64,000 nt of DNA from GCA-2690565 sp002457235 (GTDB taxonomy: Bacteria; Verrucomicrobiota; Verrucomicrobiia; Opitutales; Coraliomargaritaceae). A program made the position numbers and the translations under genes. Shown here piece after piece: positions 1 to 8,809 of this stretch. Location of the stretch: NCBI GenBank assembly GCA_045565695.1, contig JBJLEZ010000008.1, positions 62,001-126,000 of the forward strand. The letters are read 5' to 3'. The number at the start of each line of letters is the position of its first letter. Position 1 is the first letter of the stretch. Under the pieces are notes generated by a model, which worked only from the letters and a program-made list of their open reading frames with translations, made no database searches and was not told the origin of the DNA.

Positions 1-693
1 GTGGTGGAAGACGTGATTGTTTCCTCCATTGCAAGTGGTAATACTTTACTCCAAGAGAGTGAGAAAAAAGCAGGCGCTTTGGTTATAGATATTGGCGGTG
101 GAACTACGGATTTTGCCTTATATAAGGATGGTTATGTCGTTTATACCGGAGTGATCCCAGTAGGTGGTGATCATATTTCTAATGACTTGAGTATGGGCTT
201 GAGAACGAGTGTACAATTAGCCGATAGTTTAAAGCTTCGGGAGGGCTTAGCCTCACATGCGAAGCAAAATTCAGCAGCCAGTACATGGTTGGTAGGTAAT
301 CAAAGTATTGGGGATAGAAAAATTCCTCTGATATCAGTGAATAAAATTGTAGAATCGAGAATTAGAGAATTGTTTGAGCTAGTACGTGAGGAGTTAGTGG
401 ATGCAAAATTATATAATCCAAGCGAAATTGGAACGGGTGTAATCTTAACAGGTGGCACATCAAGAATGGAAGGTATTGAAGTCATTGCGGAGAAAGTACT
501 TGATTTAAAATGTACAAAAGGTGAATGCACCTGGAATATTGATAAGGATCTGAATATCCCTGAATATAGTACGGCTTTAGGCTTATTACTGTTCGCCTTA
601 GGAGTTTTTGAGGAGAAGCAAAGTAAAAATACAAATAACCTTCTTGGAAATCTATTTAGGAAATTTTTCCCCAAAGAATTAAATTTACCATAG
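1..693 (+). CDS. ftsA: Cell division protein FtsA, C-terminal part (5' end outside window)
   Basis: FtsA is the actin-like ATPase that tethers FtsZ to the inner membrane and recruits the divisome. The frame is open from base 1, so the first roughly 170 residues lie outside the window. Visible are the phosphate-binding motif IDIGGGTTD (about residues 29-37 of the fragment), the FtsA-typical VIPVGGDHISNDL stretch just after it, and a second nucleotide-binding segment with LTGGTS. The last residues (NLLGNLFRKFFPKEL) look like the amphipathic helix with which FtsA binds membrane. The ftsZ gene starts 12 bp downstream, the classical order. The fragment is well conserved compared with its very divergent FtsZ partner. 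Confidence 0.93.
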   Translation: MVEDVIVSSIASGNTLLQESEKKAGALVIDIGGGTTDFALYKDGYVVYTGVIPVGGDHISNDLSMGLRTSVQLADSLKLREGLASHAKQNSAASTWLVGNQSIGDRKIPLISVNKIVESRIRELFELVREELVDAKLYNPSEIGTGVILTGGTSRMEGIEVIAEKVLDLKCTKGECTWNIDKDLNIPEYSTALGLLLFALGVFEEKQSKNTNNLLGNLFRKFFPKELNLP

Positions 694-705
694 ATTGAAT
701 ATGTT

Positions 706-1944
706 ATGAGCGATATAGGGATTAAAGTGAAATTGTTTGGGTTAGGCGGAGCAGGTATGCATATTGTTAATGCTTTTGACCAGAAATCGGGTGGTTTAAT
801 GGAGTGTCATTTATTAGACACAGATGCTAAGGCTTTAGCGAGCATGCAGACAGTAGATTCTCATATTATTGGAAAGGAAGTGTGTCGTGGGCTTGGTTGC
901 GGCGGTGATGTCGAACTTGCAAAACGAGCGATTGATTTACATCGTGAGGCTATTATTTCTTGGCTTGAAGATGCTGATGTTATTATTCTTGTAGCAGGAC
1001 TAGGGGGTGGAGCCGGCAGTGCTTTTTCTTTGCTTGTCGCAGAATTGGCAGAAAAGACTAAGGCAATTACTTTAGGTTTTTTTGTGCTACCTTTCAGTTT
1101 TGAAGGAGCTCGTTTTTCAAAAGGGGAAAGCTTTATTAGCGAATTAAGGCCTTCACTTCATGGTATATTCTCTATTCCTAATGATATTTTACTGCAAGAA
1201 GGTGATTCTGACCAAACAGCATTGAATGGATTCGAAATGGGTAATCGTTGGATACTGAATAGTTTAAGTTCACTTTCTAATGTTTTGTTTAAAAAAGGTA
1301 TTATTGATCAAGATTTAGGTTCTCTGAAACAGTTATTTCAAGCACGAGGAGGTAAATCATTATTTGCGGTGACATCAGAAACCGATATTTTTGACTTAGA
1401 GAACGATACAATTGAATCACATATTGAATCTTTTTTATTGAATCCGCTTTTGCATAGAGAAGATTCACCAAAAGATTTAGACGGATTGATGATCGTGATT
1501 CAAGGTAATCAATCTTTAGAGTTATCGATTATTCATAAGGTAGCTTCTCTCATTGCAGAAAATTTTAACTTTAAAAAGGATATTTTAATTTCGGCCTACA
1601 TAGATGACTCCTTAATCAATTCACTTAAAATTAGTGTTTTTGGGAAAGCTGAAATTGATCAAATCGTTAATCCTAAAGATCTTAAGGATGACTTATTTTC
1701 AGATGATGAATCCAGATCGGAAAAAATATTGGATAAGAAAAAATCGCCTAATCTCTTAAAAGTGCACCGCTCTAAGCTAGGTAAAAAAAGAGAAAAAGAA
1801 GTCGATGACCAAAAAGAGTTTGCATTTATTGACAAAGAAGAAGACCGAGGTTATTTTGTAGACTCTAGTACAACACTGTACAAGGGCATCAATTTAGATC
1901 GTCCTACTTACCTAAGAAAAGGTATTAAAGTAAAATTTAAATAG
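706..1944 (+). CDS. ftsZ: Divergent cell division GTPase FtsZ
   Basis: This is a tubulin-like GTPase that should form the division ring. The N-terminal nucleotide-binding loop GLGGAGM is at residues 12-18. The tubulin signature at about 100-105 reads GGGAGS instead of GGGTGTG. The T7 catalytic loop at 201-205 reads DQDLG where NxDFAD is usual, so one acidic residue (D203) remains. A charged linker (about 330-395) ends in a recognisable FtsA-binding tail, DRPTYLRKGIKVKF. Length (412 aa) is normal. Position after ftsA and the conserved tail argue for a genuine division FtsZ despite strong divergence, which is known for Verrucomicrobia. Whether GTPase activity is normal cannot be told from sequence. 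Confidence 0.88.
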   Translation: MSDIGIKVKLFGLGGAGMHIVNAFDQKSGGLMECHLLDTDAKALASMQTVDSHIIGKEVCRGLGCGGDVELAKRAIDLHREAIISWLEDADVIILVAGLGGGAGSAFSLLVAELAEKTKAITLGFFVLPFSFEGARFSKGESFISELRPSLHGIFSIPNDILLQEGDSDQTALNGFEMGNRWILNSLSSLSNVLFKKGIIDQDLGSLKQLFQARGGKSLFAVTSETDIFDLENDTIESHIESFLLNPLLHREDSPKDLDGLMIVIQGNQSLELSIIHKVASLIAENFNFKKDILISAYIDDSLINSLKISVFGKAEIDQIVNPKDLKDDLFSDDESRSEKILDKKKSPNLLKVHRSKLGKKREKEVDDQKEFAFIDKEEDRGYFVDSSTTLYKGINLDRPTYLRKGIKVKFK

Positions 1945-1961
1945 ATAATAATATAACTGAA

Positions 1962-2822
1962 ATGATGAAGCCCTATTTTTTGATCGTTTTATGTTTGTCC
2001 ATCTCTGGCGTGCAAGCAGTACAAGGAAGTTTTATAAGGGCGCTAGTTGAAGACAGCTCAGAAAAGCATACTTTATATCATGTAAAAATACTTGATTCAG
2101 AAATTGATGAAATCGAATCGGGCAAAAAATATAATTTTCGAGTCGGGCTAGGTGACCAATCCGACCAATATGTCGGTCGAGAAATTCATGCCAATGCAGT
2201 TTATTATTCAAATCGATGGCATTTAGAATCTATCTTTCCAATTACTGGTGTTGGATCAAAAGCATATAATGATTTGAACGAAAAATTTCATCGTATGGTT
2301 AAGCCAATGAGTCGGAGAAATTTTGTTCAAGAAGAAGATTATATTATAGCATTTTCTGGAATTAACCAAGAGGGAGATTTTTTTCAGTTTAAAGATTTTT
2401 TGGGTAAAGTTGTGGTCATTAATTTTATTTTTACACGTTGTCAGGCAATGGAAATGTGTCCTGCTTCAACAATGCGCATGTCTTTGCTTCAAGATAAAGC
2501 TAGAGAAATGGGCTTAGATGGTTTGCACTTACTTTCAATTACATTTGATCCCGAATATGATTCACCAGGGATTTTAAAGCAGTATGCAAAATCTTATGAC
2601 ATTGAATTTGATACTTTTACCTTAATGACGGCAAAGCCTCTCTGGGTAGAGGACCTAATGCGATATTTTGGAATCATTACGATGGAACAAGATGGCACAA
2701 TTAATCACACTATGGCTACCTTGCTCATCGACCAAAAAGGTCGTATACATTATAGGAAAGAGGGTTCCGTTTGGAAAGTGGATGATTTTTTAACTAGGGC
2801 TCAAGAACTATTAAAAAAATAA
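1962..2822 (+). CDS. SCO1/SenC family protein, thioredoxin-like copper chaperone
   Basis: Sco proteins deliver copper to, or keep reduced, the CuA site of cytochrome oxidase at the periplasmic face. A hydrophobic N-terminus (residues about 3-20) looks like a signal peptide. Residues about 20-90 form an extra N-terminal domain I do not recognise. The thioredoxin-like domain starts near 120. Its metal/redox cysteines are C160 and C166 (RCQAMEMCP), a CX5C spacing rather than the classical CX3C, and the conserved histidine is H249 (HTMATLLID). The following His-rich gene starts 1 bp after the stop, so the two are probably co-transcribed. Two ATG codons (1962 and 1965) are both possible starts. 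Confidence 0.82.
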   Translation: MMKPYFLIVLCLSISGVQAVQGSFIRALVEDSSEKHTLYHVKILDSEIDEIESGKKYNFRVGLGDQSDQYVGREIHANAVYYSNRWHLESIFPITGVGSKAYNDLNEKFHRMVKPMSRRNFVQEEDYIIAFSGINQEGDFFQFKDFLGKVVVINFIFTRCQAMEMCPASTMRMSLLQDKAREMGLDGLHLLSITFDPEYDSPGILKQYAKSYDIEFDTFTLMTAKPLWVEDLMRYFGIITMEQDGTINHTMATLLIDQKGRIHYRKEGSVWKVDDFLTRAQELLKK

Positions 2823-2823
2823 G

Positions 2824-3711
2824 ATGAAAATTTTAATAAATAGACGCAGACAAAGCGTGTTGGCAATCACGGGTATTTTTATTGTACTTTTTTTTGTGAT
2901 GCGATTTTTGCCTGATTCGGAGTGTGGTTTTTTACATTATGAAGAAGTAGTTAATGAAAATGGCGAAGTTGAATATTGCGCGACAAATAGTGCAGGATTT
3001 ATTGATCTAGTTCAATTGGATTACCCCGCTGAATTGCCGATGAAATGGAACTCAGAAACAAATGAAGGTGAGCTTTCATTACAGTTAGATGGGGGACGTT
3101 TTCTTTTACCGCATGAACTCGCGTTTACGCATACGAAACAGATGCATTTGTTGTTTATTGATGAAAGCTTAGAGGATTATCATCATATCCATCCACAGTC
3201 TGAAGATATGGGAAGAGTATATCGCTTTGACTTTAGTCCTAAAAATGGAGGAAAATATACAGCTTATGCTGAAGTAGTACCGAAGCGTACCCGTAGACAA
3301 TTAATTGCAACTAATGTTTTAGATGTAGATGGTACTGTGGAGGAGAAAGACTTTTATCGTAAAACGAATGACATACAAAACTCGCTTCGCTTTAAATTAG
3401 AACAGGTTCCAGAAAAGTTGAAAGTTAATCAAGATTATCGTTTTAAGTTAAAAGTTCGTGATGTTGAGGGCAATAAAGTGCCTTTAGAAACCATAATGGG
3501 TGCTAAAGCACATATGGTAGCATTTGATGCCGAACAACGAGGCTTTGCACATATGCATCCAATCGAAGATATATTGGTTGAAGCAAATGAGGTGGACGAT
3601 TTGAGTTTTCTATTTAATGTGCCCCGAAAAGGTTGGTATCGTTTATTTGCACAAGTCCAAAAAAATGGAGAATCTATTTACGCACGTTTTGACCTTGAGG
3701 TGAGCAATTAA
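2824..3711 (+). CDS. Membrane-anchored His/Met-rich periplasmic protein, possible copper-related partner of Sco
   Basis: I do not recognise a named family with certainty. One N-terminal membrane segment (about residues 11-27) is followed by a periplasmic domain of about 265 residues. The domain holds two similar His/Met clusters: KQMHLLFIDESLEDYHHIHP near residue 105-124 and AHMVAFDAEQRGFAHMHP near residue 222-240. The pattern hMHL-x(n)-HxHP recurring twice suggests a duplicated domain binding metal, as in YtkA/FixH-like copper-associated proteins (inference). It lies 1 bp downstream of the Sco gene, which supports a role in copper handling or cytochrome oxidase assembly. It ends 12 bp before the convergent lpxI stop. 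Confidence 0.55.
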   Translation: MKILINRRRQSVLAITGIFIVLFFVMRFLPDSECGFLHYEEVVNENGEVEYCATNSAGFIDLVQLDYPAELPMKWNSETNEGELSLQLDGGRFLLPHELAFTHTKQMHLLFIDESLEDYHHIHPQSEDMGRVYRFDFSPKNGGKYTAYAEVVPKRTRRQLIATNVLDVDGTVEEKDFYRKTNDIQNSLRFKLEQVPEKLKVNQDYRFKLKVRDVEGNKVPLETIMGAKAHMVAFDAEQRGFAHMHPIEDILVEANEVDDLSFLFNVPRKGWYRLFAQVQKNGESIYARFDLEVSN

Positions 3712-3723
3712 CTATTAGCCGAT

Positions 3724-4569
3724 TTATTTGGCAGTGAATCCTATCAATTGAATCTTATATTTTTCTGCAGCTTTCAAAACCTCAGCTTTATCAATTATTA
3801 TTACTGAGTTTTTTTCTAATACGGCTGTTTTTATTTTTAGATTTTGCAAGAGCTCTAAAGTTTGTAGACCAAAAACTGGAATATCAAAGCGACAATCTTG
3901 GTTTTTCTTTATCGTTTTAAAGAAAATCAAGTTATTCAATTTTAAATCGCCTACGCGTTTAAGCATTTTATTGGTACCTTCAAATGCTTCTACAGCTATG
4001 ACAGTTTTATCTTTTATGACTATACCTTGCCCGATGTTTAATTGAGCAATATTTTTAGCCATATTTATCCCAAATTCCAAAATATCAGATGAAGGTTTTT
4101 TCTTAGTTAAGGTCATTAAGCCTTCTGAGGCAAGATGGTCATCTAAAAACGATCGTGCATCCAGCACATTACATCCTTGATTATTAATTTCTTCAACAAT
4201 CGATCCAAAAATAGTTTCCGCATTTAACTCTTTGAGTTTAGCCAACATTGATATTAATTTTATATCTGGGTTTAAGTCTTTAAAGAGTCGAGTAGGCTTT
4301 ATTTGTCCTGCCATAATCACATATTTGCTCTCTAACGATTTTAAAGTTTTAAGTAATTGATTTACTTTTCCTAAATCCAGAGAAACATGGTCTTCATCAG
4401 GGAATAAATTAATTAGCGAATCCTGTGTTTCGCCTTTAATAGAAATTAATTTGAGGGGAATGCCCTTATTTTTAATAATTTCAGTTAATAGTGCAGGGTA
4501 GCGGCCTTTACCTGCAATTAAGGTAATGGCTTCTCTGTTATAACCTGTAGGTAAGAATTTTGAGTCCAT
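3724..4569 (-). CDS. lpxI: UDP-2,3-diacylglucosamine pyrophosphatase LpxI
   Basis: LpxI (DUF1009 family) hydrolyses UDP-2,3-diacylglucosamine to lipid X and UMP in lipid A synthesis, replacing LpxH in organisms that lack it. The family start LIAGKGRYPALL is at residues 17-28, followed by the central IMAGQIKP motif and the C-terminal half with GQGIVIKDKTVIAVEAFEGT and a short conserved VFGLQTLE stretch. Length (281 aa) fits the family. The start codon shares one base with the stop codon of the upstream FecR-domain gene (TAATG), so translation is probably coupled. This supports a Gram-negative outer membrane with lipid A. Confidence 0.88.
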   Translation of the reverse strand: MDSKFLPTGYNREAITLIAGKGRYPALLTEIIKNKGIPLKLISIKGETQDSLINLFPDEDHVSLDLGKVNQLLKTLKSLESKYVIMAGQIKPTRLFKDLNPDIKLISMLAKLKELNAETIFGSIVEEINNQGCNVLDARSFLDDHLASEGLMTLTKKKPSSDILEFGINMAKNIAQLNIGQGIVIKDKTVIAVEAFEGTNKMLKRVGDLKLNNLIFFKTIKKNQDCRFDIPVFGLQTLELLQNLKIKTAVLEKNSVIIIDKAEVLKAAEKYKIQLIGFTAK

Positions 4570-5408
4570 TAGTCTTTTGAGTCTTTAAATTCAAGTTTTT
4601 GAAATGATCTTGGTCGAATGAAGTTTTGATTATAAAAATCTTTTATGCTAATCAACTTAGCTTTAGCAGCACTTTGAGAAGATCTTTCTTCTGGGGTAAA
4701 GATAACACGATTATTTTCAACAGAAATAGAATCCTTTAATAAGTTCCATTGGGAAGGGGCCTCGGATAAATCTGCATCATAATTATCGATTGAATTTTTC
4801 AAATTATAAGAATCGATCACATAATAACTTGGAGCATTTATGTGTTTGATTGAATTATTTGATTTTAAACTAATGTTTCCCTCATAGAGTGCAATGTGTA
4901 ATATATTGTAGCGATATGATATAACGGCTATTGCTGAATATAATTCTAACTTGCTATCTGGTAGATGAATTTCAAAAATCGACAAAGGAGAAATAATATT
5001 TGATTTAACCACTATTGTACCTTCATCAAGAGTGCTCTTGAAATTGGATATTGAGGGCTCGCGATCAAACCAGACGTCTTTATCTGTAAATGTGTCCTGT
5101 TGGAAAAATTGAATACTGAATTGTGTACTTTCTAATATACCAAATGTTGTGTTATTGGATAGTTTGAAGAATACATAATCACGATCTCCGGTGCTGATTA
5201 AGGTATCAGAGTTGAGGATAATCGAATCGTGAAGACGAATAGAATGAGTGGTCGTACTATTTTTAAAATTAATAGAATTTCCCGCTACACTTGTAATAAA
5301 AGCAGTGCCAAATCTTTGATTTTTGCTAACAGGAGTGGCTTCAAGATTCATTATGAATAATGAACTAATTAAACAATACGAAAAGACTAGTTTCACTTGG
5401 GAGATCAT
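4569..5408 (-). CDS. Exported FecR-domain protein
   Basis: A signal peptide (about residues 1-24, ending LEATP) is followed by a FecR-like beta domain. Sequence such as LSNNTTFGILESTQFSIQFF (about 90-110), LDEGTIVVKSN and YRYNILHIALYEGNISLK follows the FecR-family pattern of a non-modifiable scaffold region with weak similarity to sigma regulator FecR. No cytoplasmic anti-sigma domain is visible, so a regulatory role is not supported. Such proteins are frequent in Verrucomicrobia with unknown function. It is coupled to lpxI (1 bp overlap) and lies 3 bp downstream of leuS, suggesting a leuS-FecR-lpxI transcription unit. Confidence 0.6.
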   Translation of the reverse strand: MISQVKLVFSYCLISSLFIMNLEATPVSKNQRFGTAFITSVAGNSINFKNSTTTHSIRLHDSIILNSDTLISTGDRDYVFFKLSNNTTFGILESTQFSIQFFQQDTFTDKDVWFDREPSISNFKSTLDEGTIVVKSNIISPLSIFEIHLPDSKLELYSAIAVISYRYNILHIALYEGNISLKSNNSIKHINAPSYYVIDSYNLKNSIDNYDADLSEAPSQWNLLKDSISVENNRVIFTPEERSSQSAAKAKLISIKDFYNQNFIRPRSFQKLEFKDSKD

Positions 5409-5411
5409 TTC

Positions 5412-7997
5412 CTATTTCACCACAAAATTTACAATTTTATTGGGCACATAAATTTCTTTAACGAGAGTCTTGCCGGACAATTGGGACTGAACACGTTCAC
5501 TTGCTTTGGCTTTATTGAAAGCATCTTCTTTTGTATGGTCTTTAGGCAATAAGGCATCACCTCGGTGCTTCCCATTCACTTGGAAAATTATCTTTACGGT
5601 GGAAGCGACTAATTTTTCTTTATTTGCTTGTGGCCATGATTGCTCACTAATCGATGATTCGTGGCCTAAAAGCGACCAAAGTTCTTCAGCTATATGCGGA
5701 GCCAGTGGTGCAATCAGTTGAAGGAATGTTTCGATAACTGATTGAGGAATAGATTCCGATTTAGAGAGTTGATTAATCAAGATCATCAATTGGGAGATAG
5801 CGGTATTAAATCCTAGATTCTCGTAATCGTTCGTGACTTTTTCTATGGTTTGATGGAGTAACCGCTCGGATTCGTCGTCAAGTGGTTTTGAATTAGAAGC
5901 ATCAATAATCGGATTGAGGGTATTGTCGTTATCGATAATAACGATTCGCCAGAGTTTTCTCAAGAATCGAGCAACCCCCTCGATACCTTTTGTATTCCAA
6001 GGTTTCATTGCTTCGAGAGGTCCGAGGAACATAAGGTAGAGTCTTAAGGTATCTGCTCCGTAGGCATCAATTATGACTTCAGGGTTTACTACATTTCCCC
6101 TGCTTTTTGACATTTTTTCACCATCTTCTCCCAAAATGATACCTTGGTGAAAAAGCTTTTTAAAAGGTTCGGGTTCTGAGACAACTCCAATTTCAAAAAG
6201 AACATGATGCCAGAATCTAGCATAGAGTAAATGAAGGACAGCGTGTTCAGCTCCACCTATATAGAGGTCGGGTGCTTTCCAATAAGATTCAATTTCTGGA
6301 TCGATCAGTTGCTCAAGATTTTTTGGATCCATGTAGCGCAAATAATACCAACAGGATCCTGCCCACTGTGGCATGGTATTTGTCTCACGCGTACCACAAA
6401 CGGTATTTTCATTAGGCTCTGTGAACGTTTCTCCAGTTTCTTTATGAAAATGAACGTTAAGCCATTGCTCAGCTTTTGAAAGTGGGCTTTGTCCATCAGG
6501 TGATGGCTTATAACTTTCAATGGATGGCAATTCTAAGGGAAGAGAATCATTTGGAAGCACAACGGCATATCGCTTTTCGCCATGAATTTGTGAATGTATG
6601 TCGGTAGCTTCGGGTTTGAAGGCATCATTGACTTTTTGATAATCTTCAAAACTTAGCCAGATAATTGGGAAAGGTTCACCCCAGTAGCGTTGTCTTGAAA
6701 ATAACCAATCACGTAATTTGTAGTTCACTTCAACAGAGCCTGCATTTTCGGTTTCCAAAAATTGGATGATTGCTTTTTTAGCCGACTCGGAGTCCATACC
6801 ATTGTATTTCTCTGAGTTGATGAGGTTACCCGATTGAGTAAAAGCCTGAGTTAGCTGACCATTTTCGTTTTTATCGGCAGAGCCCCCGTCATCAATGACC
6901 TGAATGATTTTAATCCCGTATGTATTTGCAAATTCAAAGTCGCGTTCATCATGAGCAGGCACAGCCATAATGGCACCTGTTCCATAAGAAACTAATACAT
7001 AATCGGCTATCCATATTGGAATACGTTTTTGATTTACGGGATTAATTGCATATGCACCTAAGGAAACGCCGCTTTTTTCTTTATTTAATTCGGCACGTTC
7101 TAGATCCGATTTAGTTTTTGCTTTAGCAATATAAGCATTAACTGTGTCCTGTTGATTTTGATGAGTGATTTTTGCAACTAAAGGATGTTCTGGAGCTAAG
7201 ACTACATAGCTTGCTCCGAATAGTGTATCAGGACGAGTGGTGAAAACATCAATCCTTTCATCGGGATTGTCTTCAATGGCAAAGGATACTTTTGCCCCTT
7301 CTGAACGGCCGATCCAATTAGCTTGAAGTCGTTTAGTTGAATCTGGCCAATCTAAATTATCGAGTCCTTTTAAAAGTTTATCAGCAAATTTGGTTATATG
7401 AAGCACCCATTGACGGATAGGTCGACGTTCAACAGGGAAGTTGCCTCGTTCAGACCGAGCACCTTCATTAGTTTGAAGCACTTCTTCATTTGCCAATACA
7501 GTACCGAGATCAGGACAAAACCAAACAGGTTTTTCTTCAACATACGCTAGACCTTTTCTGAATAACTGGATGAATATCCATTGGGTCCACTTAAAATAGT
7601 TAGGATCTGTGGTGTTAATTTCCCTTTCCCAATCATAGCATAGTCCAATTTGTTTCAATTGTTGTTTGAAATTCTCAACATTTGTTTGGGTGGTTTCTTT
7701 TGGATGTTTGCCCGTTTTGATTGCGTATTGTTCAGTCGGTAAACCAAAAGCATCCCATCCCATTGGGTGAAGTACGTTATAACCCTGAGACTTTCTAAAG
7801 CGTTTGTAGGCATCACTCGCCGTATAGCCTTCAGGGTGCCCTATATGAAGACCCGCACCGGAAGGATAGGGAAACATGTCTAAAATATAGAATTTGGGTC
7901 GACTATCAAAATCAATTGCCTTGAAGGTCTTATTATCAGACCAATATTTTTGCCACTTGGGCTCTATTTTTGAAAAGTTATATTCGGAATTTTGCAT
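5412..7997 (-). CDS. leuS: Leucyl-tRNA synthetase
   Basis: It charges tRNA-Leu with leucine in the cytoplasm. It is a class Ia enzyme of normal bacterial length (861 aa). The HIGH signature is at residues 51-54 (HIGHPEGYT), the editing (CP1) domain spans about 225-420 and includes GTGAIMAVPAHDERD, and the KMSKS signature occurs as GEKMSKSRGN near residue 630. A C-terminal anticodon-binding domain follows, with the conserved LPKDHTKEDA region near the end. No frameshift or missing motif. It appears to head the minus-strand unit with the FecR-domain gene and lpxI. A tRNA-Leu(UAA) gene lies elsewhere in the window at 54.07 kb. Confidence 0.97.
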   Translation of the reverse strand: MQNSEYNFSKIEPKWQKYWSDNKTFKAIDFDSRPKFYILDMFPYPSGAGLHIGHPEGYTASDAYKRFRKSQGYNVLHPMGWDAFGLPTEQYAIKTGKHPKETTQTNVENFKQQLKQIGLCYDWEREINTTDPNYFKWTQWIFIQLFRKGLAYVEEKPVWFCPDLGTVLANEEVLQTNEGARSERGNFPVERRPIRQWVLHITKFADKLLKGLDNLDWPDSTKRLQANWIGRSEGAKVSFAIEDNPDERIDVFTTRPDTLFGASYVVLAPEHPLVAKITHQNQQDTVNAYIAKAKTKSDLERAELNKEKSGVSLGAYAINPVNQKRIPIWIADYVLVSYGTGAIMAVPAHDERDFEFANTYGIKIIQVIDDGGSADKNENGQLTQAFTQSGNLINSEKYNGMDSESAKKAIIQFLETENAGSVEVNYKLRDWLFSRQRYWGEPFPIIWLSFEDYQKVNDAFKPEATDIHSQIHGEKRYAVVLPNDSLPLELPSIESYKPSPDGQSPLSKAEQWLNVHFHKETGETFTEPNENTVCGTRETNTMPQWAGSCWYYLRYMDPKNLEQLIDPEIESYWKAPDLYIGGAEHAVLHLLYARFWHHVLFEIGVVSEPEPFKKLFHQGIILGEDGEKMSKSRGNVVNPEVIIDAYGADTLRLYLMFLGPLEAMKPWNTKGIEGVARFLRKLWRIVIIDNDNTLNPIIDASNSKPLDDESERLLHQTIEKVTNDYENLGFNTAISQLMILINQLSKSESIPQSVIETFLQLIAPLAPHIAEELWSLLGHESSISEQSWPQANKEKLVASTVKIIFQVNGKHRGDALLPKDHTKEDAFNKAKASERVQSQLSGKTLVKEIYVPNKIVNFVVK

Positions 7998-8122
7998 TTC
8001 AATAATTTAACATTTTTGAAAAAGAAGTATTTAGAGTTGTCTTCGTGATTTCGTCAACGTTTCGCTTGAGTTCATAGTTGCATCAGCATATATTTAACGT
8101 CAATAGTTTCTCTATATTATTT

Positions 8123-8728
8123 ATGCGAAGTATTTTGCTCAGTTTAAAGCGAGTGGGTCATTTTTTCTTGTTGATTGTATTTATCAGCCACAATTGCTCT
8201 GCTATCGAATCTTCTCCTATAAAGAAAAATGGAAATCTTTTAGGTAAGGATAAATTTCAGCAAAAAAAGCACGTCTCATCGGATAAATTTTTACAATTTG
8301 AAAAAAAATCAAATTCTAGGGATTTTGATAAAAAATTCTCACGAAAGGAAATTCGTTTAGAGACTTGGGATAAGCATTTTTCAGAAATTGGACAAAAGAA
8401 GATTTTTTCTGATAAATCAAATTCTAGTTTTAATAAATCCTTGGATAAAAATATCCGTAAGATGAAGAATATAGAGATTAACGAATCGAATTGGAGTCAA
8501 CACTTAGCTAAAATTCGCAAAGATGCAGGAATAAACCTATCCCAAGAGTCCCATATACTAGATAATAAAGAATCCTATAATTTAGTTTTACAAAATATGG
8601 GTTATTTTGAGGAGATGGCCGAAAAGATGGATTTAAAATCAATCAACCGTTATCAATTTAGAAGTAATCGTCCAGAAGGTGACATCCCTGTAGATAATGT
8701 TGCGGAGAATGCGGAAAGCAGGAATTAA
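8123..8728 (+). CDS. Unknown secreted lysine/serine-rich protein
   Basis: I do not recognise this protein. The ATG at 8123 is preferred over the upstream TTG at 8078 because it places a good signal peptide (about residues 1-25, LKRVGHFFLLIVFISHNCSA) at the N-terminus. The mature part is very hydrophilic, rich in Lys, Ser, Asp and Asn and nearly free of Cys. Two short segments resemble each other: W82DKHFSEI and W124SQHLAKI, 42 residues apart, sharing the spacing W-x2-H-aromatic/aliphatic-x2-I. The gene sits alone between the divergent leuS and the antiporter gene. Composition matches its neighbours. Confidence 0.6.
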   Translation: MRSILLSLKRVGHFFLLIVFISHNCSAIESSPIKKNGNLLGKDKFQQKKHVSSDKFLQFEKKSNSRDFDKKFSRKEIRLETWDKHFSEIGQKKIFSDKSNSSFNKSLDKNIRKMKNIEINESNWSQHLAKIRKDAGINLSQESHILDNKESYNLVLQNMGYFEEMAEKMDLKSINRYQFRSNRPEGDIPVDNVAENAESRN

Positions 8729-8809
8729 TATTTGCGTTTTATTAAAGATTTTAGTTTTAAATCTTCTCAATTCATTATTGTTAGCTAAATTAACATATCT
8801 AATTTTCCT

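Noticed and set aside
5506..6520. Frames on the plus strand and in other frames within leuS
   Set aside because: leuS is intact and conserved over its whole length, so these are shadows.
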